This document shows positions 43,543-51,886 of a stretch of DNA of 64,000 nt, in pieces. Where the stretch lies: contig NZ_JAOWLC010000011.1 of the NCBI RefSeq assembly GCF_025751535.1, positions 94,649 through 158,648 on the forward strand. The letters are read 5' to 3'. Origin of the DNA: Lentibacter sp. XHP0401. Lineage in GTDB: Bacteria > Pseudomonadota > Alphaproteobacteria > Rhodobacterales > Rhodobacteraceae. Within the stretch, counting starts at the first letter, position 1; every line of letters begins with the position of its first letter. The translations under genes were made by a program, and so were the position numbers. The notes under the pieces are model-generated. The model did not search any database and was not told where the DNA came from. It saw nothing but the letters and a program-made list of their open reading frames with translations.

Positions 43543-44031
43543 ATGAAAAAAATCAGCCTTGATGCAACAGATATACGCATACTGAGCGCTGTTCAGCAGT
43601 ATGGGCAACTGAGCAAAACCAAATTGGCCGAACTGGTGAACCTGTCGCCAACACCTTGCTGGGCGCGACTTGATCGCCTGAAGGCTGGTGGATACATTCG
43701 CGGGTATCACGCAACGCTGGCGTTAGAGCGCATTGTCGATTTCACCCAAGTCGTCGTGACAGTCTCACTCACCCATCATCGCAAAGCCGATTTCGAACGC
43801 TTCGAAGCCTATATTCAGGGATTGGATGAGGTGACAGACTGCGTCGCGACGGGTGGTGGGATGGATTACGTCATGAAGACAGCAACGCCAAGCTTGGCCG
43901 CGTTTCAGGCGATGATGGAAGAGATGCTGTCGGCCGATCTGCAAATCGACCGCTACATGACTTACATCGCAACTCGGCAGGTCAAGACGAGTCGGCCAAA
44001 TCTGGCAAAACTTGTCGCAAACAGATCATGA
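43543..44031 (+). CDS. Lrp/AsnC-family regulator
   Basis: This 162-aa regulator has an N-terminal HTH (about residues 5-55: LDATDIRILSAVQQYGQLSKTKLAELVNLSPTPCWARLDRLKAGGYIRGY). The C-terminal RAM effector domain (about 70-145) includes VTDCVATGGGMDYVMKTATPSLAAFQAMMEEML, the amino-acid-binding region pattern. The ATG at 43,543 gives the family start; the frame extends upstream without matching. It lies directly upstream of, and in line with, the DMSP-demethylation-like operon, ending in its own terminator, so it probably controls that operon with a ligand not known here. Confidence 0.88.
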   Translation: MKKISLDATDIRILSAVQQYGQLSKTKLAELVNLSPTPCWARLDRLKAGGYIRGYHATLALERIVDFTQVVVTVSLTHHRKADFERFEAYIQGLDEVTDCVATGGGMDYVMKTATPSLAAFQAMMEEMLSADLQIDRYMTYIATRQVKTSRPNLAKLVANRS

Positions 44032-44063
44032 AAAACGAGCGCAGCCTGAACAGTCTGAAATCC

Positions 44064-44104
44064 GCTCATTTATCAGGCCGTTCAGCCTGTGAGCACGTTT
44101 TTTT
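44064..44104 (+). terminator. terminator after the Lrp gene
   Basis: GCTCA plus CAGGC pair with GCCTG plus TGAGC (one 5' bulge) around CGTTCA and are followed by GTTTTTTT. It lies 33 bp past the Lrp stop. Confidence 0.65.
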
Positions 44105-44161
44105 AAGTCCAGTATCTCCAAGTTATTCGCTCTAGATCACTAACAGGTTTTACCACTCCAC

Positions 44162-44176
44162 TGGCCTGTCAGGCCA
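44162..44176. promoter_or_regulatory. perfect palindrome just upstream of the dmdA-like gene
   Basis: TGGCCTG (44,162-44,168) and CAGGCCA (44,170-44,176) form a 7-bp inverted repeat with a one-base centre, 20 bp ahead of the ATG. It could be a regulator site or a leader hairpin near the ribosome site. Confidence 0.4.
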
Positions 44177-44196
44177 CCTGCTATGAGGGCGAAAAC

Positions 44197-45339
44197 ATGA
44201 CACAATCAGACGACTTTGGCTTCGGCACACAAATCCGCAAATCTCCCTATTTCGATGCAACCGTACGTTGGGGTGCCAAGGGGTTCTCTGTTTACAACCA
44301 CATGTATATTCCGCGGGATTTCGGCGATCCCGAGCAGAACTTCTGGAACCTCGTGAACGAGGCGATCCTGTGTGATGTGGCCGTCGAGCGCCAAGTTGAA
44401 GTCACCGGGCCGGATGCAGCCAGGTTCGTTCAAATGCTGACGCCACGCGATCTTTCAAAGATGGCGGTGGGTCAGTGCAAATACATCCTGATCACCAATG
44501 CCGACGGCGGCATCCTCAATGACCCGATCCTACTGCGTCTTGCCGAAAACCACTTCTGGATATCGCTGGCCGACAGCGACATCCTGCTCTGGGCGCAGGG
44601 CGTGGCCGTGCATTCGGGCATGGACGTGCAGATTGGCGAGCCTGATGTCTCTCCGCTTCAGCTTCAGGGGCCAAACTCGGGTCTCATCATGCAAGAACTC
44701 TTTGGCGAAGACATCATGGACCTCAAGTATTACTGGCTGCGCGAATTGGAGCTTGACGGTATCCCGCTGATCGTGTCCCGCACGGGCTGGTCGAGCGAAT
44801 TGGGCTACGAGCTTTACCTGCGCGACGGGTCGAAAGGCGACCTTCTTTGGGAGCGTATCATGGCCGCGGGCATGCAATACGGCCTTAAGCCGGGGCACAC
44901 CTCTTCGATCCGCAGAATTGAAGGCGGCATGCTCTCCTATCACGCCGACGCTGACATCCACACCAACCCCTTTGAGCTTGGCTTCGACCGTCTTGTGAAC
45001 CTCGAAATGGATGCCGATTTCATCGGTAAGGCCGCGCTGCGCCGCATCAAGGAAGAAGGCCCCAAGCGTAAGCAGATCGGCCTCGTGATCGACTGCAACC
45101 CCCTCACAGGCCCGAACACGACTTTCTGGGAGATCAACTTCAGCGGCGAATTGATCGGCAAGGTGACATCGGCGGTCTACTCTCCGCGCCTTGAGCAAAA
45201 CATCGCGCTAGCGATGGTCGACGCGGAGCATGCCAACATCGGTGCCGTGGTGGAGGTCGTGACCAAGTCCGGCCCGACACGCGCAACAATCGTGGAACGC
45301 CCCTTCTACGATCCAAAGAAAAAGATCGCCGCCGCCTGA
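44197..45339 (+). CDS. dmdA: dimethylsulfoniopropionate demethylase-like GcvT-family protein
   Basis: This 380-aa protein has the GcvT fold and the sequence marks that set DmdA apart from glycine-cleavage T proteins. These are the start RKSPYFDATVRWGAKGFSVYNHMYIPRDF, CDVAVERQVEVTGPDAARFVQMLTPRDLSKM, and especially NADGGILNDPILL (about residues 101-113), with Asn where GcvT has a catalytic-site Asp. FWISLADSDILLWAQG and GWSSELGYELYLRDG also fit. DmdA moves a methyl from DMSP to tetrahydrofolate, giving methylmercaptopropionate. A downstream CoA ligase and hydratase support the reading, though other methylated substrates are possible within this family. A GC-rich hairpin (45,357-45,382) separates it from the OsmC gene. 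Confidence 0.68.
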   Translation: MTQSDDFGFGTQIRKSPYFDATVRWGAKGFSVYNHMYIPRDFGDPEQNFWNLVNEAILCDVAVERQVEVTGPDAARFVQMLTPRDLSKMAVGQCKYILITNADGGILNDPILLRLAENHFWISLADSDILLWAQGVAVHSGMDVQIGEPDVSPLQLQGPNSGLIMQELFGEDIMDLKYYWLRELELDGIPLIVSRTGWSSELGYELYLRDGSKGDLLWERIMAAGMQYGLKPGHTSSIRRIEGGMLSYHADADIHTNPFELGFDRLVNLEMDADFIGKAALRRIKEEGPKRKQIGLVIDCNPLTGPNTTFWEINFSGELIGKVTSAVYSPRLEQNIALAMVDAEHANIGAVVEVVTKSGPTRATIVERPFYDPKKKIAAA

Positions 45340-45414
45340 AACCAGCACGTCTTCCCGGCGCGCGTGTCCCGAAGCGCGCGCCATCGTCTTCTTGCAAAAC
45401 CAGAAAGTTCAAAC

Positions 45415-45864
45415 ATGTCCGATCTTGCGATCGAGCTGCATTGGCAGCGCGCAGAACCTGCACTGACCGCAGGCAAGTATTCCAACGAGCACACCGTCCA
45501 ATATAATAGCAGTTTTGATGTTCAGGTCGATTCCGCCCCCGACTGGGGCGGCGATCCGTCGAACACGAATCCCGAACAAGCGCTGGCCTCCGCGCTCTCC
45601 AGCTGCCACATGATGACGTTCCTTGCCCTCGCAGCCAAGGCGGAATGGCCCGTGGCGAGCTACCATGACTACGCAGAGGCGCATCTGGGCAAAAACGCGA
45701 AAGGGCAAATGTCGGTTACGCGGATTGATCTCAACCCTGTCGTACGCTTTGACACCGGATTCTCCGTGGATGATGCGGAGATGGCCCGTATGCAGGACCG
45801 CGCACACCGCTATTGCTTCATCGCCAATACGTTGGCTGACAGTGTTGAGATCAACATCCGCTAA
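45415..45864 (+). CDS. OsmC-family protein
   Basis: This 149-aa protein has the OsmC/Ohr fold: a nucleophile Cys in ALASALSSCHMMTFLALAAKAEW (about residues 54-76) and DRAHRYCFIANTL (about 124-136) with the second Cys. It keeps the two-cysteine peroxidase pair. An unusual N-terminal DSAPDWGGDPSNTNPEQ loop contains the Glu typical of the family. It may remove organic hydroperoxides or act on thiol adducts. It lies between the dmdA-like and hydratase genes in one operon, 11 bp ahead of the latter. Its link to sulfur chemistry is inferred from context. Confidence 0.88.
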   Translation: MSDLAIELHWQRAEPALTAGKYSNEHTVQYNSSFDVQVDSAPDWGGDPSNTNPEQALASALSSCHMMTFLALAAKAEWPVASYHDYAEAHLGKNAKGQMSVTRIDLNPVVRFDTGFSVDDAEMARMQDRAHRYCFIANTLADSVEINIR

Positions 45865-45875
45865 AGGACCGCCCC

Positions 45876-46676
45876 ATGACTGCGACAGACATTCTCCTCT
45901 CCGATCTGGACCATGATGGCGTCCTGCGCCTCACCCTCAATGATGTGGCCCGCCGCAATGCGCTTTCCGAAGCCATGCTGGGCGCTTTGAGCACCACCAT
46001 TGCCGAAGCCGGGCAGAACCCGGCGGTGCGCGTTGTCATCCTCGCTGCCAACGGCCCGGCCTTTTGTGCAGGTCACGACCTCAAGGAAATGACAGCAGGC
46101 CGCGCGGGCGCCGACGGCGGCAAGTCCTATTTCGCCAAGGTCATGGCCATGTGCTCGGGCGTGATGCAAGGAATCGTCAACTGCCCCAAGCCCGTCATCG
46201 CCGAGGTCACGGGCATTGCGACAGCGGCGGGCTGTCAGCTTGTGGCCAGTTGCGATCTGGCCATCGCGGCAGACACAGCCAAGTTCAGCACGCCCGGCGT
46301 TCACATCGGCCTCTTCTGCTCGACTCCCATGGTCGCCCTGTCGCGCAATGTCTCGGCCAAGCACGCGATGGAAATGCTCCTGACCGGCGAAATGACGCCC
46401 GCTGCCCGCGCGGCCGAGATGGGCCTCATTAATCGCGCCGTTCCCGAAGACATGCTGCGAGAGACCACGCTGGAAATGGCCCGCAAGATTGTCTCCAAGT
46501 CGTCGATGGTGCTGGCAACGGGCAAGCGCGCCTTCTATACACAGCGCGAAATGACGCTTTCGGAGGCCTATGACTATGCCTCCCGGGTGATGGTCGAAAA
46601 CATGCTCGCACGCGACGCGGTAGAAGGCATCAGCGCCTTCATCGAAAAGCGCGCGCCTGAATGGCAGGACGCATAA
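45876..46676 (+). CDS. enoyl-CoA hydratase/isomerase family protein (ECHDC3-like)
   Basis: This 266-aa crotonase-fold protein has the first oxyanion-hole segment ILAANGPAFCAGHDLKEM (about residues 52-69) and the second at TGIATAAGCQLVASCDLAIAADTAKFSTPGVHIGLFCSTPMVALSRNV (about 111-158). The GLFCSTPM block is typical of the ECHDC3 branch, which keeps only part of the catalytic Glu pair. In a DMSP route a hydratase such as DmdD would act on methylthioacryloyl-CoA; whether this protein can is unproven. It is followed directly (3 bp) by the CoA ligase gene. Confidence 0.87.
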   Translation: MTATDILLSDLDHDGVLRLTLNDVARRNALSEAMLGALSTTIAEAGQNPAVRVVILAANGPAFCAGHDLKEMTAGRAGADGGKSYFAKVMAMCSGVMQGIVNCPKPVIAEVTGIATAAGCQLVASCDLAIAADTAKFSTPGVHIGLFCSTPMVALSRNVSAKHAMEMLLTGEMTPAARAAEMGLINRAVPEDMLRETTLEMARKIVSKSSMVLATGKRAFYTQREMTLSEAYDYASRVMVENMLARDAVEGISAFIEKRAPEWQDA

Positions 46677-46679
46677 GTG

Positions 46680-48320
46680 ATGAAAGCAAATCTCTATAAC
46701 ACCGACCTGGACCGCAACCCGGCCAACCACCAGCCACTAACGCCGCTGACCTTTTTGGAACGCGCGGCGACGGTCTTTCCCAAACATACTGCCATGGTCC
46801 ATGGCCCTCTGCGGCGCAGCTATGCCAGCTTTTATGCCCGAGCGCGCCAGCTTGCCTCGGCCCTCGCGGCACGTGATATCGGGCGTGGCGATACCGTTTC
46901 GGCCATGCTGCCCAACACGCCGGCCATGCTCGAATGCCACTATGGCGTCCCCATGTGCGGCGGCATCCTACACTCGATCAACACGCGGCTGGATGCGGCG
47001 ATTATCGCCTTTCAGCTCGATCATGCGATGTCAAAAATCGTAATTGTCGATGCCGAATTCATGCCTCTGATGCAAGAGGCACTCGCGTTGGCCGAAGTCT
47101 CTCCGCTGATTATTCAGGTGGACGATCCCGAGTATCCCGGCACACGCTTGGCCTTTGACGGGCCGGACTATGAAGACATCGTTGCAGGCGGCGATCCCGC
47201 GTTTGACTGGCTCATGCCCGAAGACGAATGGGACGCGATCTCGATCAACTACACCTCTGGCACCACAGGTGATCCAAAAGGTGTCGTCTCGCATCACCGC
47301 GGTGCCTATTTGCTGGCGCAAGGCAACGCGCTGACCACGTCCATGCAAAAGCACGCGGTCTATCTCTGGACCTTGCCCATGTTTCACTGCAACGGCTGGT
47401 GCTTCCCCTGGACGCTCTCGGCGATCATCGGCACACATGTCTGCCTGCGCCAGGTCCGGGCCGAGCCGATCTGGAACGCGCTTGCCAATGAGAAGGTCAC
47501 CCACCTGTGCGGCGCGCCGATCGTCATGTCGCTGCTGATCTCCGCACCCTTGGATGTTCAGCGCACGCTTGATCACACCGTGCAGTTCTTCACCGCCGCC
47601 GCGCCGCCCCCCGAAAAGCTGCTGGCAGACATGAAAACAGCAGGCTTCGACGTGACCCACCTCTATGGGCTCACCGAAACCTATGGCCCCGCCGTGGTAA
47701 ACGACTGGCATGAAAGCTGGTCCGCCCTGCCCGGTGACGAGCAAGCACGACTGAAATCACGCCAGGGCGTGCGCTACCTGCCGCTTGAGGGGCTCGAAGT
47801 GCTCGATCCAGAAACCATGCAGCCCGTCCCGCGCGATGGGGAGACATTAGGCGAGGTCATGTTTCGCGGCAACGTCGTGATGAAGGGCTACTTCCGCAAC
47901 CCCTCTGCCACGCAGAAGGCCTTCGCGGGCGGCTGGTTCCATTCCGGAGATCTGGGCGTGATCCATCCCGACGGCTATATCCAGCTCAAGGACCGCTCGA
48001 AGGATATCATTATTTCGGGCGGCGAGAACATTTCCTCGATCGAGGTGGAAGAGGTGCTCTACAGCTTCCCCGCCATCGAGATCGCCGCTGTTGTCGCCAT
48101 GCCGCATGAGAAATGGGGCGAAACGCCCTGCGCGTTCATCGAACCGGCACCGGGCCAGGAAATTGACATCGAGGCGCTGCGGACATGGTGCCGTGACAGG
48201 CTGGCGGCCTACAAGGTTCCCGGTCGGTTTGTCGTGGCAAGCATTCCCAGAACGTCGACGGGTAAAATTCAAAAGTTTGCGCTGCGTGAAAAGGCAAAGG
48301 AGTTCGCGGCACAATCATGA
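46680..48320 (+). CDS. acyl-CoA synthetase, AMP-binding (DmdB-like)
   Basis: This 546-aa ligase has the AMP-forming P-loop INYTSGTTGDPKGVVSH (about residues 188-204), the acceptor-loop GLTETYGPAV (about 325-334), WFHSGDLGVIHPDGYIQLKDRSKDIIISGGENIS (about 417-450) and the C-terminal catalytic Lys in RTSTGKIQKFAL (about 527-538). It resembles the medium-chain/DmdB group that activates methylmercaptopropionate in roseobacters. A GTG and an ATG lie side by side; the ATG at 46,680 is chosen. The matching acyl-CoA dehydrogenase (DmdC) gene is not in the window. Confidence 0.85.
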   Translation: MKANLYNTDLDRNPANHQPLTPLTFLERAATVFPKHTAMVHGPLRRSYASFYARARQLASALAARDIGRGDTVSAMLPNTPAMLECHYGVPMCGGILHSINTRLDAAIIAFQLDHAMSKIVIVDAEFMPLMQEALALAEVSPLIIQVDDPEYPGTRLAFDGPDYEDIVAGGDPAFDWLMPEDEWDAISINYTSGTTGDPKGVVSHHRGAYLLAQGNALTTSMQKHAVYLWTLPMFHCNGWCFPWTLSAIIGTHVCLRQVRAEPIWNALANEKVTHLCGAPIVMSLLISAPLDVQRTLDHTVQFFTAAAPPPEKLLADMKTAGFDVTHLYGLTETYGPAVVNDWHESWSALPGDEQARLKSRQGVRYLPLEGLEVLDPETMQPVPRDGETLGEVMFRGNVVMKGYFRNPSATQKAFAGGWFHSGDLGVIHPDGYIQLKDRSKDIIISGGENISSIEVEEVLYSFPAIEIAAVVAMPHEKWGETPCAFIEPAPGQEIDIEALRTWCRDRLAAYKVPGRFVVASIPRTSTGKIQKFALREKAKEFAAQS

Positions 48321-48627
48321 ACCAACGCCCGTGAATTCTTGACAGATATTGATTGATTGCTGTGACAGCTCCCCAGTCGAAGGCCCAATCATCTCTGAAA
48401 TTCTTGATACGTTTGGTCACATAGCAGTCATCCTTGCACTTTGCAGCATTATGTAAAATGGGCTCAAACTGCCAAGTTCTGCGTGACGCAAAAACGGTGG
48501 CAAGCCCCAAGAAGAAGACAAATGGCGCTCGGAAAACCGCAAGCATGTGGATTGCAATCTCTGGACAACCAGCAGTCATAAAAAGTGGGCTTTCGATTGA
48601 ACAGTGGCCCATTCAGATCAACTCGGT
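48321..48627. other. 307-bp gap between convergent operons
   Basis: A minus-strand frame (48,136-48,612) overlaps the ligase 3' end. Its outer part looks mildly protein-like (hydrophobic segment then charged stretch), but no family, start site or ribosome site supports it. No clear terminator is seen. Confidence 0.35.
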
Positions 48628-49311
48628 TCACAGCATCAACACGGCATTCAAGTCCTCTCTGGACGTCGATGCTGCGGTCCCTGTCATGCTGACCCGTCCG
48701 GAGTCGATTCCCAGGAACAGATCGGAAACCCCTGCAAGCATGTTGAGGTTCTGCTCGCAGAGAAGCACACCTGCTCCCTCGGCAACCCGCTCTTTAAGGC
48801 AACCGGCCATGCGGTCGATGTTTTCTGGCTGAACGCCTTCGGAGGGTTCGTCTAGGATGATCAGCTTCGTGTCTTCGATCATTGTCCGGACAAAGGCGAG
48901 TATCTTTCTTTCTCCACCCGACATTGTTCCGGCAGGTTGCTTTAGACGTTCCGCCAGTCTGGGGAACAGGTCAAAATAGCGATCTGGTGGTTTCCCGTTG
49001 CGCCCGAGGCTCAGGTTTTCTTGGACCGTGAGATCGTCAAACACCATTGCCGTTTGAGGCATATAGCCAATACCCAGGCATCTACGGACATGAGCAGGTA
49101 GGTTGCCAATGGGCTGACCGTCCAACCGGATTTCTCCGTGACTCGCTTGGATCCCACCTTGAACAAGACGGGCAAACGTTGTTTTCCCAACCCCATTTCG
49201 ACCGAGGACACCAAGTAGGCTGCCAGCTTCGATTTTTACCGAAATATCGAACACTACGTTGGTGTCCTGGTATCCACCGGTCAATCCATCAATTTCCAAG
49301 AGCGCGGTCAT
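48628..49311 (-). CDS. ABC transporter ATP-binding protein (LivF/UrtE-like)
   Basis: This 227-aa ATPase is of the branched-chain amino acid/urea/amide importer class. It has Walker A GVLGRNGVGKTTFARLVQG (about residues 33-51), the Q-loop in IGYMPQTAMVFDDLTVQENL, the signature MSGGERK (about 128-134), Walker B LIILDEPSEGVQPENI and the H-region replaced by CEQNL, as is usual for LivF. It is the last gene of the amide-transport operon; its start overlaps the fused permease-ATPase stop by 4 bp. The exact substrate is unknown. Confidence 0.92.
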   Translation of the reverse strand: MTALLEIDGLTGGYQDTNVVFDISVKIEAGSLLGVLGRNGVGKTTFARLVQGGIQASHGEIRLDGQPIGNLPAHVRRCLGIGYMPQTAMVFDDLTVQENLSLGRNGKPPDRYFDLFPRLAERLKQPAGTMSGGERKILAFVRTMIEDTKLIILDEPSEGVQPENIDRMAGCLKERVAEGAGVLLCEQNLNMLAGVSDLFLGIDSGRVSMTGTAASTSREDLNAVLML

Positions 49312-51053
49312 TTTGTTCCCCCTGCATAGACAGCCTGAACATCTGGGTTATCGCGAATCTTTTTGTAGTCATCAAAGGCGAGCACCTGTCCCAAATGCAG
49401 AACCAGAACTTTGTCGGAGATGGCTTCGACAATACTCATGTCGTGCTCGATGATGATCACCAATCCTGCCGTTTCGATTTGATAGACACGGACGAGTTCG
49501 GTCATCAGCGCCGTTTCGTCGGGGGAGAGGCCGGCACAGGGTTCATCCAGCAAGAGGACCGATGGTTCTGCCGCCACCGTCATGGCGTATTCCAGAAATT
49601 GCCTGTGACCCTGTGGCAGATGCTGAACCGGGTCGGTCAGTTCGTTCTTCAGCGGCACCGACGGATTGTTCAGGACCCTGGACAGAGATCTGGACCGCCA
49701 TTGGAGGGGTGTTGTTCTGAACAGGTCGGCCATTCTGAGCCTGCCCGCCATCATCGCGATGGCAAGATTTTCCGAAACGCTGAGCGAAAAGAAGACAGAT
49801 GGAACCTGAAGTTTGCGACCAATGCCATTGCCCAGAGCATTGTGCGGCGGACGTGAATCGATCCGGACCTCGCCCAGCATAATCCGGCCTCCGGTCACGT
49901 TCAGATTGCCTGTGATCGTGTTGAGCGCACTGGTCTTGCCCGCACCATTAGGACCGATGACACTGACGATACCGGTGGCAGGTGTTTCAAAGGAGACCCC
50001 GTTCAGAATTCGAACAACACCAATCTTTAGTTGCACATCTTCAAATCGCAGGGGGGCTGGCCTGGTTCCGGACCGGGTTGGCGGGGCAACCACAGAGGGC
50101 GTGAGAGGCGTTGGCGTTTTTGGCCAGACACGCCGGAATGCCGCTTCGAGCAACTCGGCGATCCCGCCTGGTGCCTTCAGCACGACCAATATAAAGACCA
50201 GCGCCATCAACAGTTCCCAATAAGGGAAACTGCCGCGCAGTTCAGCCGACGCCCACCCCACGATGACGGCTCCAATCAGTGGCCCAAGAACATGAAAGCG
50301 GCCCCCGACCGCAGTCAGGATAACCATTTCTGCGGACAAGGCGAAACCGGTAGACGTCGGGGTGACGATGCCTTGGTGCGATGCGAACAATCCGCCTGCC
50401 ATTGCCGCAATCATGGCAGAAAACGCAAAGGCGGCCCCTTTGATCATATGGGTTGGAAACCCGAGCAGTTGCATACGTGGTTCATTGTCTAGAACGGCCT
50501 TGGCGATCAAATTGATTGGCAATCTGTTCAGGATGAAAAGAAGTAAGCTGACCGCTACCGTCGCCGCGACAATGACGTAGTAGAAATTGCCGAAAGGATC
50601 GAGGTCTCCAAGGCTGTTGAACCCGCTCATTCCGTTGAAGCCGCCGGTGAGCGATGTGGCCGTGCCCGCAACCTGCTCTGCGATCATAACCAAGGCCAGA
50701 GTGATCAGCGAAAAATAGGGGCCACTTTCGTTTCGACCCCGAAAGACGAGTGTTGCCAACACAAAGGCAACCCCCGCAATCAATGCCAAGACCATGGCGG
50801 CCAACACAAGGTTCAGGAAGAGATTACCGTCGACCTTGAGTGTGATAGCCGTAACATAGGCCGCAATGCCGAAGAACAGCGATTGCCCAAGCGGTAAAAC
50901 ACCTGTCTTGCCCCAGAGAAACCCAATTCCCTGAGCGGCGATGCCATAGATCAGGTAGAGCCCGATCTGGTAGGCCATGAAATCTCCGAACAGCTCCGGG
51001 ATCAAAAGCAGGACTGCAAGCAGCAGACTAGTGGGAAGAAGAACGGACACCAT
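49308..51053 (-). CDS. fused LivM-type permease and LivG-type ATPase
   Basis: This 581-aa protein joins two usually separate subunits. Residues 1-310 form the LivM/UrtC permease with about ten helices (GKTGVLPLGQSLFFGIAAYVTAI, GPYFSLITLALVMIAEQ, GGRFHVLGPLIGAVIVG). Residues 335-575 form the LivG/UrtD ATPase with Walker A SVIGPNGAGKTSALNTITG and Walker B VLLLDEPCAGLSPDET, followed by the H-loop IIEHDM. The ABC signature is atypical: HLPQGHRQ instead of LSxGQ. There is no stop or frameshift between the halves, so the fusion is real. It overlaps the LivH gene by 26 bp and the LivF gene by 4 bp. Confidence 0.92.
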   Translation of the reverse strand: MVSVLLPTSLLLAVLLLIPELFGDFMAYQIGLYLIYGIAAQGIGFLWGKTGVLPLGQSLFFGIAAYVTAITLKVDGNLFLNLVLAAMVLALIAGVAFVLATLVFRGRNESGPYFSLITLALVMIAEQVAGTATSLTGGFNGMSGFNSLGDLDPFGNFYYVIVAATVAVSLLLFILNRLPINLIAKAVLDNEPRMQLLGFPTHMIKGAAFAFSAMIAAMAGGLFASHQGIVTPTSTGFALSAEMVILTAVGGRFHVLGPLIGAVIVGWASAELRGSFPYWELLMALVFILVVLKAPGGIAELLEAAFRRVWPKTPTPLTPSVVAPPTRSGTRPAPLRFEDVQLKIGVVRILNGVSFETPATGIVSVIGPNGAGKTSALNTITGNLNVTGGRIMLGEVRIDSRPPHNALGNGIGRKLQVPSVFFSLSVSENLAIAMMAGRLRMADLFRTTPLQWRSRSLSRVLNNPSVPLKNELTDPVQHLPQGHRQFLEYAMTVAAEPSVLLLDEPCAGLSPDETALMTELVRVYQIETAGLVIIIEHDMSIVEAISDKVLVLHLGQVLAFDDYKKIRDNPDVQAVYAGGTK

Positions 51054-51876
51054 TTGGTTTCAGCCATAGAAAGAGGATTGAAAGGGTGAGGACCGCCAGA
51101 TACCCGTAGGTCTGGCTGGCAACCGCACCGAGAAACGTTTGGGTTCCGGCAATGATACCAGCGCCGATCCCGAGTCCTTCGAGGCTGCCAAGTCCACCGA
51201 CGACAAGGGCAAAAAAGGAACGGATCAGATAGTCGAGACCCATCATCGGCTCGATCCGCACAGTTGGGGCCAGTATCAGCCCGGCAACCCCGGCAGTGCA
51301 GCAGCCAAAGACAAAGGCCCCTGCAGAAAGACGTGCCGTGTCGATGCCGATGGCTTCTGCCAGTTCCGGATTGCCAACCATGGCCTTGATCTGTGTGGCG
51401 ACTTTCGATCTGGTATTCCACAGATATAGACCGATGAATCCCAGGACGATGCCGATGATCACGGCAATGCGGTAAGCTGGGTAATCCGCCCCGAGAACAC
51501 TGAATGTCCCGGTCAGCGGGGGGCTAACCGACTGATAGCCACGACCAAAGACCAACTCCACGATTTCACGCAAGAGAATCGCGATACCCCAGGTGGCAAG
51601 GAGACTGTCGAACATCCGGCCATAAAGGTGACGAATGATCGTGCGCTCCAAAACAAAAGCCACAAACCCTACCGTCGCCAGACACACTGGCAGTTGCAAC
51701 CAACCGGGCAATCCAAGCATCGATGTGATGACCGGAGCATAAGCCCCGATCATCACAAATTCCCCATGTGCCATGTTCATGATCCGCAGTTTGCCGAACA
51801 CGATGGCAAGTCCCAGGGCTACCAGCGCAAGGGTGCTGATCTGCCAGGCGAGGTTCAGAAGAAGAACAGACGACAT
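51028..51876 (-). CDS. LivH/UrtB-type ABC permease
   Basis: This 282-aa inner-membrane protein has about eight hydrophobic helices and the family marks LGLAIVFGKLRIMNMAHGEFVMIGAYAP (about residues 18-45) and SFFALVVGGLGSLEGLGIGAGIIAGTQTFLG (about 222-252). The frame is open 90 bp upstream into the binding-protein gene, but the ATG at 51,876, which lies 10 bp after that gene's stop and begins MSSVLLLNLAWQIS, gives the normal start. It pairs with the LivM half of the fused protein to form the channel. Confidence 0.92.
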   Translation of the reverse strand: MSSVLLLNLAWQISTLALVALGLAIVFGKLRIMNMAHGEFVMIGAYAPVITSMLGLPGWLQLPVCLATVGFVAFVLERTIIRHLYGRMFDSLLATWGIAILLREIVELVFGRGYQSVSPPLTGTFSVLGADYPAYRIAVIIGIVLGFIGLYLWNTRSKVATQIKAMVGNPELAEAIGIDTARLSAGAFVFGCCTAGVAGLILAPTVRIEPMMGLDYLIRSFFALVVGGLGSLEGLGIGAGIIAGTQTFLGAVASQTYGYLAVLTLSILFLWLKPNGVRSSSH

Positions 51877-51886
51877 GGGCGGGAGA

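Noticed and set aside
48136..48612. 158-codon minus-strand open frame overlapping the acyl-CoA ligase 3' end
   Set aside because: Its last third is antisense to the ligase, and the remainder has no recognisable family or ribosome site.
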